DNA of 7,071 bases from Firmicutes bacterium UBA5388 (GTDB taxonomy: Bacteria; Bacillota; UBA4882; UBA10575): NCBI GenBank assembly GCA_002409975.1, contig DHOO01000125.1:29870-36940 (forward strand), written 5' to 3'. The position numbers and the translations under genes are program-made. Below are positions 1-5,074 of the stretch, in pieces (the first letter of the stretch is position 1; every line of letters begins with the position of its first letter). The notes below the pieces were generated by a model. That model worked only from the letters and a program-made list of their open reading frames with translations, was not told where the DNA came from and did no database searches.

Positions 1-872
1 CCCTTAACCGCCCCTGCCACAATACCTCTGATGATATGTTTCTGCATAACTAAAAAGAAGATAATAATTGGAACAATTGACATTACTATAGCTGCCATCA
101 CATACTGCCATTCACTGACATACTGTCCGAAAAACTGATAGGCGCGTAATTGCAGGGTTTTAGCAGACTGTTGCCCGTTCACCATCAGCAGGGGTAATAA
201 AAAATCGTTCCAAATCCACAAAACATCCAGAACAACTATGGTTGTTGTAATCGGCTTTAGTAAGGGAAAAATTATTTTCGCATAGACCTGAAAAGGTGTG
301 CACCCATCCATTACCGCCGCTTCATCCAGTTCCGCCGGAACGCTTTTCACAAAGCCGTGATACAAAAATATAGCCATCGGCGTCCCTAGCCCCCAATAGA
401 TTACAGCCAATCCGGTGAGACTATCCATCAGATACAGATCTCTGCTTACTTTGGTCAAAGTGATCATAATCGTTTGAAACGGTACTAACATAGGAGCAAT
501 GCAAAGTATAAACAAGAAGTTGCTTAAAGGGGTTTTAGTTCGCGCCATCTTATATCCGGCCAATGAACTGATAAAAATAATACCGATAATGCCGACGATC
601 GTTACATAAAACGTGTTTAAAAACGCCCGTGGATAATCCATCAGTCTCCAAGAGTGGGGATAATTTCTCCATTCCACCTTAGTTGGCAGACTGAAAACAT
701 CCGTTAGCAGTTCGGCATAGGTCTTCAGGGAATTAATTAAAACCAAAAAAAACGGATACAGAAAAAGTACAGAAATAAGGGTTAAGCCAATTAGAGTAAA
801 AATAGTTTGCAGGTTACACTTGACTCGGGTAAGATCTTGATCCTTCCCCAATAATATCTCCACAACTTTCAT
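1..872 (-). CDS. Carbohydrate ABC transporter permease, MalG-like (CUT1), 3' end cut by window
   Basis: This is the second inner-membrane subunit of a CUT1-type sugar importer. It should pair with the neighbouring MalF-like permease and dock a cytoplasmic ATPase. The frame runs from an ATG at 872 to the window edge without a stop: 290 codons, ending in IVAGAVKG, the usual extreme C-terminus of this family, so the stop is probably within a few bases outside. The first membrane segment lies near residues 20-45 (FLYPFFLVLINSLKT). The cytoplasmic EAA loop that contacts the ATPase is clear: DEAAVMDG with Glu at about residue 184, followed by IIFPLLKP. GGGAGG lies 7 bases before the start. The ATG overlaps the upstream permease stop as ATGA, which implies translational coupling. 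Family assignment is firm; the transported sugar is unknown. Confidence 0.93.
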   Translation of the reverse strand, partial: MKVVEILLGKDQDLTRVKCNLQTIFTLIGLTLISVLFLYPFFLVLINSLKTYAELLTDVFSLPTKVEWRNYPHSWRLMDYPRAFLNTFYVTIVGIIGIIFISSLAGYKMARTKTPLSNFLFILCIAPMLVPFQTIMITLTKVSRDLYLMDSLTGLAVIYWGLGTPMAIFLYHGFVKSVPAELDEAAVMDGCTPFQVYAKIIFPLLKPITTTIVVLDVLWIWNDFLLPLLMVNGQQSAKTLQLRAYQFFGQYVSEWQYVMAAIVMSIVPIIIFFLVMQKHIIRGIVAGAVK

Positions 873-1750
873 AACTCAACCTCCCGCTGCTTAAAGATGC
901 GCAATTGAATAAGGGTGAGTGCCAGAATTATTAAAAAGAAGAGCACCGCTTGGGCTGTTCCATAACCGTATCGGCTCGCTTGGAAACTCTCTCTGTAGAT
1001 ATTTACGGAAATACTAGTGGTTGATGTTCCGGGACCACCTCCGGTTAACGCATAGACCAGATCAAAAACTTTCAAGTTATTTGCCATGGTTAAAAAGAAG
1101 CAAATGGTTACGGACGGCATAATCAAGGGCAAGATAATAGAAAAAAACATCCGCAGTCCGGTCACTCCCTCCAGCGCGGCTGATTCCAGAACGTCTTGGG
1201 GAATTGTTTGTAATCCGGCAATATAGATGACCATCATATAGCCGACGCTCTGCCAGACCGCCACCAAGACCAGAGATATCCACGCCAGTTTGTGATCCCC
1301 AAGCCAGCTCCAGCTAAAAATGAGAAGCTGGGTTAAGTTATAAAAAGCATCAAACCCGCGCGTGAATATATACCGCCAAATGAAACCTATAATGATTAAG
1401 CCGATGATATTGGGCATGAAAAAGACCGTTCTAAACAGGTTTTTTAATCTTAAAGGTTTATCCAAAATTATCGCCAGGGCCATCGCCAAGACATTCGTTA
1501 AAATTACCACGCAGATGGTATATTTGAAGGTAAAGAGCAGCGAATTAAGAAAGTTGGGATCTTTTAAAGTAACAAAGTAGTTTTGTAACCCAATATAGAC
1601 TGGGGTTTTTGCCAATCCGCTCCATTTAGTGAAGGAATAAAAGAAATTTAGTAAAAACGGCAATTCAGACATGGTGATAATCAACAAAAGCGCCGGAAGC
1701 GCAAATAAAATTAAGTGAAAATTATTATGAATGGCAATTTTCCTTCTCAT
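869..1750 (-). CDS. Carbohydrate ABC transporter permease, MalF/UgpA-like (CUT1)
   Basis: This is the first membrane subunit of the sugar importer. About six hydrophobic segments begin with HLILFALPALLLIITM. The EAA loop is ESAALEG followed by IILPLIMP, and the TGGGPGTST stretch before the last helix is typical of MalF/UgpA-like permeases. The frame is open upstream to a TTG at 1825 (318 residues), but that TTG abuts its only SD-like sequence (AAGGTGG, no spacer) and sits inside a 7-bp GC hairpin. I prefer the ATG at 1750, which gives 293 residues, a normal family length, beginning MRRKIAIHNN just before helix 1. It has a weak GGTG 6 bases upstream. The TTG start, or the in-frame GTG three codons before the ATG, cannot be excluded. 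The gene follows the binding-protein gene and overlaps the next permease gene by 4 bases. Confidence 0.9.
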   Translation of the reverse strand: MRRKIAIHNNFHLILFALPALLLIITMSELPFLLNFFYSFTKWSGLAKTPVYIGLQNYFVTLKDPNFLNSLLFTFKYTICVVILTNVLAMALAIILDKPLRLKNLFRTVFFMPNIIGLIIIGFIWRYIFTRGFDAFYNLTQLLIFSWSWLGDHKLAWISLVLVAVWQSVGYMMVIYIAGLQTIPQDVLESAALEGVTGLRMFFSIILPLIMPSVTICFFLTMANNLKVFDLVYALTGGGPGTSTTSISVNIYRESFQASRYGYGTAQAVLFFLIILALTLIQLRIFKQREVEL

Positions 1751-1802
1751 AGTTTTCACCGCTTTTCTATGTGTTTTTTCGAACCTTTGAATTAGGCCGA
1801 TC

Positions 1803-1823
1803 GGCGCGGGTGTACGCCGCGCC
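1803..1823 (-). repeat. GC-only inverted repeat (hairpin) between binding-protein and permease genes
   Basis: Two perfect 7-base arms, GGCGCGG (1803-1809) and CCGCGCC (1817-1823), flank a 7-base loop. The element stands out in otherwise AT-rich surroundings. In the operon mRNA the stem would begin right after AAGGTGG and would cover the possible TTG start of the MalF-like permease. In E. coli the malE-malF gap also holds hairpins that protect the upstream mRNA; a similar role here is inference. There is no following T-run, so it is not a normal intrinsic terminator. Confidence 0.6.
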
Positions 1824-1927
1824 AACCACCTTATGCTTATTGAAAAAACCGTATTAATGTTAAATTAATGCTGACTATGTAGCTATCTATCAAAAGTTAG
1901 TATAAATCATGCTCCCTATTGATCTCG

Positions 1928-3154
1928 TTAATTGACCAGAGCCAACCAAGTTCTGTTAAATTCCTCGATCACTTGCTGCCTTGTCCTGGCTCCGCCGCAA
2001 TAATCCTGGAGTAAGTTGCCAAGATGAGTTTCCCAACTAGCCGGCCAGTATCCTTGAACCCAGGGATAAGTTAAGTTTTTGAACATATAGTCGATGGTTT
2101 CGTTTGCCAATTGGACATCCGGGGGATTAATCCCCTTAATGGTCGGGATAAATTTGCATTCATTCACGATAAATTCGCGGCCCGAGTCAGAAGCAATCAG
2201 CCATTCAAGCCACTTTTTCGCCTCGTTTAAGTTTTTGGAATCCTTATTCAACCGGTAAAGGATGTTGGCGTCTACCATGACCCGCGCTTTGTCTGGATCT
2301 TCACCTACAGGTACGGGTAAGTAGCCTATTTGGATCTGAGGATTGATTTTGCGGATTCCTTCCTCCGCCCAACTGCCCTGGTGAATCATGGCGACTTCAC
2401 CTGTGGCCAGTAATGTGATTTGCTGGGTGAAGTCTGTTTCCAGTGGTCGGGGATTCCCATATTTTAAAGTCAGGTCGAGCAGATCAAAGATCTTCATTGC
2501 AGAAGGCAAATCACCGAATTTGAGTTCCCCGCTGTTTAGCTTTTCCGCTGTTTCCCGAAAGTTTCCATCTCCGGCCATTAGATGTGAGAATATGTGTTTA
2601 AAGACCCAGCCTTCTCTATAACCGTTGCCAAACGGAATAATCCCTTTAGCTTGCAGCTTCCGGCAAGCCGCTTCCAGTTGCGTTAAGGTCTTTGGTAGCT
2701 CGGTGATTCCCGCTTTTGTAAACAGCTCCTTATTGTAAATGAAAGCGTAACTCTCCACTAAAAAAGGAAAGCCATAGATTTTACCATCTAAAGTAGCAGC
2801 CTCTAAAGTGTTTGGATCAATCTGTTTCATGAAGCTTTCGTTGGTCAGATCATATGAGTAGTCAAGGTAAACCTGGTTATAGAAATATCCGTTCGTCATG
2901 AAGATGTCAGGCGCATTACGTGCATTCAATTTGGTTCTTAACACCGCCTCATAATCAGCCTGCAGTATTTCCACTTCCATAGTTACGTTGGGATTTTCCT
3001 TATTATATTGCTTAGCCATGTTATGCACTTGGTCGGTGATTTCCGGTTTAAACTGCATCAGTCTTAATGTGACTTTTTTGGGCGCCCCTTCACAGATCAG
3101 GAACATACTCGTAAGCAACATAAGGCAAAAAAGGACCATAGTAAATTTTTTCAT
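1928..3154 (-). CDS. Extracellular sugar-binding protein (SBP family 1, UgpB/MalE-like)
   Basis: This 408-residue solute receptor captures a sugar outside the membrane and delivers it to the two permeases encoded downstream. Residues 1-24 form a Sec signal (MKKF, then a hydrophobic core ending LICEGA). The mature part starts with VTLRLMQF and carries usual family 1 landmarks: APDIFMTNG, the DGKIYGFPF stretch, ALFYNK-type FIYNKELFTKAGI, and MIHQGSWAEEGI. Aromatic residues suited to sugar stacking are frequent near the C-terminus (YPWVQGYWPASWE). The ATG is set by AAAGGAGGA with a 6-base spacer. The cysteine at 21 lies in FLIC, which does not fit the lipobox consensus. Length is normal. The gap to the next gene, about 100-180 bases depending on its start, holds a GC hairpin that may favour excess binding protein. 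Ligand unknown. Confidence 0.94.
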   Translation of the reverse strand: MKKFTMVLFCLMLLTSMFLICEGAPKKVTLRLMQFKPEITDQVHNMAKQYNKENPNVTMEVEILQADYEAVLRTKLNARNAPDIFMTNGYFYNQVYLDYSYDLTNESFMKQIDPNTLEAATLDGKIYGFPFLVESYAFIYNKELFTKAGITELPKTLTQLEAACRKLQAKGIIPFGNGYREGWVFKHIFSHLMAGDGNFRETAEKLNSGELKFGDLPSAMKIFDLLDLTLKYGNPRPLETDFTQQITLLATGEVAMIHQGSWAEEGIRKINPQIQIGYLPVPVGEDPDKARVMVDANILYRLNKDSKNLNEAKKWLEWLIASDSGREFIVNECKFIPTIKGINPPDVQLANETIDYMFKNLTYPWVQGYWPASWETHLGNLLQDYCGGARTRQQVIEEFNRTWLALVN

Positions 3155-3169
3155 TTTAACTCCTCCTTT
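3155..3169 (-). promoter_or_regulatory. Strong ribosome binding site of the sugar-binding protein gene
   Basis: On the minus strand AAAGGAGGA (3169-3161) stands 6 bases before the ATG at 3154. It is the best SD match in the operon, consistent with the high expression expected for a binding protein. Confidence 0.8.
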
Positions 3170-3214
3170 AAATTGGGTTCTTATAGGACTATGTTCTCCC
3201 TAATTCCTCAAGCG

Positions 3215-3230
3215 TTAAAAAAATATTTAA
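3215..3230. repeat. AT-rich imperfect palindrome upstream of the sugar-binding protein gene
   Basis: TTAAA (3215-3219) and TTTAA (3226-3230) are inverted around an A/T spacer, about 60 bases before the binding-protein start. Short flanking AGCG/CGCT arms could extend it on the minus strand with a 3-base bulge. It could be a regulator site or a weak mRNA stem. In such AT-rich DNA it may also be chance. I found no convincing promoter beside it. Confidence 0.25.
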
Positions 3231-3248
3231 GCCCGCTCCCTCCTTTCT

Positions 3249-3452
3249 TTACTTCTGCAGTTCCGCCCATAATACCAGGTACATCCCTTGGGACCAAAAT
3301 AGCGGTTTGGCTACCGAACCCCAGCGTTTAATCCATTGCAGACAAAATGGACCATCATTCGTATGCGCATTAAGTTCTCCTTCCTTATCAGCCGATTTCT
3401 CCAAGCCAGTCAAGAACGTTTCAGCAAAACTCCTTTGATTTATTTCGTTCAT
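3249..3452 (-). CDS. Uncharacterised 67-residue ORF, possible remnant of a glycoside hydrolase C-terminus
   Basis: A 67-codon frame lies between the ROK repressor stop (24 bases upstream) and the sugar-binding protein gene (94 bases downstream), in the same direction. I do not recognise it firmly. It has no signal or membrane segment. Its second half (WIKRWG, then KPLFWSQGMYLVLWAEL) has the tryptophan-rich helical look of the last helices of (alpha/alpha)6 glycosidases such as GH15 or related phosphorylase-kinase-like proteins; this is a resemblance from memory, not a search result. The ATG at 3452 lacks an SD. The frame is open, without another good start, to a stop at 3531-3533 inside the repressor gene. 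It may be a small gene, a truncated relic of an enzyme gene once in this operon, or a chance frame. Confidence 0.4.
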   Translation of the reverse strand: MNEINQRSFAETFLTGLEKSADKEGELNAHTNDGPFCLQWIKRWGSVAKPLFWSQGMYLVLWAELQK

Positions 3453-3475
3453 CGAAGTAAGATCGGAAAAATTTT

Positions 3476-4708
3476 TTACATACTGTAAACAGTTCTCTGT
3501 CCACGATAAATCGGTTCCCGAAAATGCTCGTTAATAACCAGAATGGCAGCGCCTCTCTCCCACGCGTCATCTCCAAGCGCTGAAACCCTAAGGTCAAATT
3601 TTTCTTGATACTTAGTGAAAAAGTTAGTCTGTAATAATTCTCGGATACCACAAAGCAAAAACTCCTGCCCAGACATACTTTCTCCTGCTAGAATAATAGT
3701 AGCGGGATTCATAATATTTATCAAATTCACTAAACCGATCCCCAAATTATATCCGGCTGTCCAAAAAGCCTGCCTGGCACAACAATCACCGTCTTCCGCC
3801 GCCTTCAACACTCTGGCAAAAGTCAAGGTGGAACGTTCTCCGTATAAAATGGAATCCTTCTCCTGAGTTAGTAGTCTCTTTGTCTCATTGACAATAAACT
3901 TTTCTCCGGCATGGGCTTCCAAACAACCTCTTCGCCCACAATAACAGGAATTTCCCTTGCCGTAAATAACCATATGTCCGATTTCACCGGCGCCACCAAA
4001 TTCTCCGCGAAATATTTTACCATCTAAAACCAGACCAGCACCAATACCCACCCCGATGGTTGCCAGAATAAAGTTTCCAACTTCCCTGCCATAGCCATAA
4101 GCAAGTTCAGCTAGAGCATAAGCGTTCACGTCATTATCAACAATAATCGGGACGGGAAATTTTCCTTGCAGAATGCGGCGGAACGGCACTTCCCCCCAAC
4201 CAAGCAGAGTAGAAAAGATCAAACAGCCTGAGTTTTTATCTACCAACCCTGAAACAGCAATTCCTATCCCCAACCAGCGGTGCACCAGAAACTTGTTCTT
4301 ATCCATCATCTTAGATATACCTTGTATTAATGCACCGATTACCTCGTCGGAAGGTGCGCCGGGGGAATAATCAATATACGATTTTTCCAGAACCTCCGCC
4401 TGGAGATTGGTCAGCGCAAGTATAATTCGTCTCTCTTCTATTTTTACCCCCAGCGCATAACCGTAATTAGAGTTAAATTCCAGGTAGACAGGCCTTCGTC
4501 CCCCGCTAGAATCTCCTTCGCCAATCTCTTTAATCATTCCCTGAGCAATAAGATCATCAGTAATTTTAGTAAGGGTAGAAAGACCCAGTTTAGTCCTTTT
4601 CGCGATATCAGTCCGACTTAGCGGACCGTAACTACGTAACTGGTCCAAAACGAGTGCTCTGTTTATGTCCTTGATTAAAGCCTTATTTCCACGGCGTAAA
4701 TTTTCCAA
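3476..4708 (-). CDS. ROK-family transcriptional repressor (XylR/NagC-like)
   Basis: This is a 410-residue sugar-responsive DNA-binding protein, probably the local regulator of the uptake operon it heads. An N-terminal winged helix-turn-helix spans about residues 16-77 (NRALVLDQLRSYGPLSRTDI, then the wing GGRRPVYLEFN). The ROK domain follows: VDNDVNAYALAE near 191-202, GVGIGAG near 219-225, GEIGH with the zinc-ligand His at about 245, and the zinc site CYCGRRGCLE (Cys 255, 257, 262). The start is a TTG at 4708 with AAGGTGA at ideal spacing. The frame is open further, to a TTG at 4765, but that TTG belongs to the -35 box of the operon promoter and is unlikely to be transcribed from it. Autorepression and release by an imported sugar or its phosphate are typical of the family. 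Effector unknown. ROK kinases lack this HTH, so kinase function is unlikely. Confidence 0.93.
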   Translation of the reverse strand: MENLRRGNKALIKDINRALVLDQLRSYGPLSRTDIAKRTKLGLSTLTKITDDLIAQGMIKEIGEGDSSGGRRPVYLEFNSNYGYALGVKIEERRIILALTNLQAEVLEKSYIDYSPGAPSDEVIGALIQGISKMMDKNKFLVHRWLGIGIAVSGLVDKNSGCLIFSTLLGWGEVPFRRILQGKFPVPIIVDNDVNAYALAELAYGYGREVGNFILATIGVGIGAGLVLDGKIFRGEFGGAGEIGHMVIYGKGNSCYCGRRGCLEAHAGEKFIVNETKRLLTQEKDSILYGERSTLTFARVLKAAEDGDCCARQAFWTAGYNLGIGLVNLINIMNPATIILAGESMSGQEFLLCGIRELLQTNFFTKYQEKFDLRVSALGDDAWERGAAILVINEHFREPIYRGQRTVYSM

Positions 4709-4719
4709 TACAATCACCT

Positions 4720-4746
4720 TTATCTTTCGTGAATGAATTGTATCAT
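4720..4746 (-). other. Possible 8-residue leader ORF before the ROK repressor
   Basis: On the minus strand GGAGG stands 4 bases before an ATG (4746-4744) that opens the short frame MIQFIHER and ends in TAA at 4722-4720. That stop directly precedes the repressor SD (AAGGTGA), the arrangement needed for coupling. The nearest promoter's -10 box overlaps this ORF, so it could only be read from a promoter further upstream, such as the candidate at 4784-4811. May be fortuitous. Confidence 0.22.
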
Positions 4747-4765
4747 ATTTCCTCCAGTGAATCAA
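4737..4765 (-). promoter_or_regulatory. SigmaA-type promoter of the ROK/sugar-transport operon
   Basis: Reading the minus strand, TTGATT (4765-4760), a 17-base spacer and TACAAT (4742-4737) form a near-consensus promoter. TG one base before the -10 makes it an extended -10. Transcription should start near 4730, leaving a short leader of about 20 bases before the repressor TTG at 4708. Confidence 0.8.
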
Positions 4766-4778
4766 GTATGTTTTTAAC

Positions 4779-4791
4779 TATAAATTTTATA
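4779..4791. promoter_or_regulatory. AT-rich palindrome, candidate ROK operator
   Basis: TATAAA and TTTATA are perfect 6-base arms around one base. The site lies just upstream of the main -35 box and over the -10 of the second candidate promoter. Known XylR/NagC operators are AT-rich inverted repeats, so the position and composition suit self-regulation by the adjacent repressor, but simple A/T palindromes also occur by chance. Confidence 0.35.
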
Positions 4792-4811
4792 ATAAGTTCA
4801 TTGTTCGACAA
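4784..4811 (-). promoter_or_regulatory. Second, weaker candidate promoter of the operon
   Basis: On the minus strand TTGTCG (4811-4806), a 16-base spacer and TAAAAT (4789-4784) match sigmaA boxes moderately. Transcripts from here would carry the GGAGG and the 8-residue leader ORF. The A/T richness of the region lowers certainty. Confidence 0.35.
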
Positions 4812-4842
4812 GCATACTAACATTTTTTAAATAGTCGTCTAA

Positions 4843-5016
4843 CCCAGACTGCTGGGCAGAGAAAGAAATTCAATTGATGCCACGAATCTCCACTAATCAG
4901 AATTTGTTTTCATTCCTCTTGCCGTAGTAGAAGAGGACATCCGAAAAGCTGAACAACTACTCCAGGCTTTCTCCGGTCTCTCACCCGCCCTCTTTTCCAG
5001 TCTCGTCAGGGCTTGA
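4843..5016 (+). pseudogene. Coding-like relic in the divergent intergenic region, family unknown
   Basis: This plus-strand frame runs between stops at 4840-4842 and 5014-5016 with one internal TAA at 4894. The part after the TAA (39 codons) reads like real protein: FVFIPLAVVEEDIRKAEQ, then LLQAFSGLSPALFSSLVRA and a TGA. The part before it reads LLGRERNSIDATNLH. No plausible start and SD exist for the whole. The LLxxFxGLSP pattern recalls the helix-hairpin-helix region of RqcH/NFACT proteins, but that is a weak match by eye. I infer a decayed C-terminal gene fragment. A chance open frame is the alternative. Its end overlaps the candidate promoter of the ABC-F gene. Confidence 0.3.
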
Positions 5017-5051
5017 CTATTTCCTTGTCAACATATAAATTATTATAGAAT
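5005..5051 (+). promoter_or_regulatory. Candidate promoter of the ABC-F gene with TTGAC/GTCAA inverted repeat
   Basis: TTGACT (5013-5018) and TATAAA (5034-5039) are good boxes with a short 15-base spacer. An alternative is TTGTCA (5025-5030) with TAGAAT (5046-5051), also 15 apart. TTGAC (5013-5017) and GTCAA (5027-5031) form a perfect inverted repeat across the -35 region, and a further GTCA at 5005-5008 gives a third half-site. An operator role is inference. Either start leaves a leader of roughly 15-30 bases, too short for the attenuators that control many antibiotic-resistance ABC-F genes. Confidence 0.45.
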
Positions 5052-5074
5052 AGAAACTCTCAGGTGTGATGTAA

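Noticed and set aside
1077..1283. 68-codon minus-strand frame inside the MalF-like permease
   Set aside because: The permease frame carries the EAA loop and membrane helices; this one is an out-of-frame artefact.
1853..1870. ATTAATG repeated twice in the gap after the binding-protein gene
   Set aside because: Only 7 bases, A/T-rich, two copies; chance is sufficient and no regulator can be named.
3453..3480. A-run followed by T-run just after the ROK stop, as a terminator
   Set aside because: AAAAAA followed by TTTTT has no GC stem, so it is not a credible intrinsic terminator; the operon probably reads through.
3421..3651. 76-codon minus-strand frame overlapping the ROK 3' end
   Set aside because: It lies in a shifted frame over well-supported ROK coding sequence and has no SD or family resemblance.
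5040..5074. Ribosome-mediated attenuator before the ABC-F gene, as for resistance ABC-F genes
   Set aside because: The leader from the likely promoter is only about 15-30 bases and contains no terminator hairpin.
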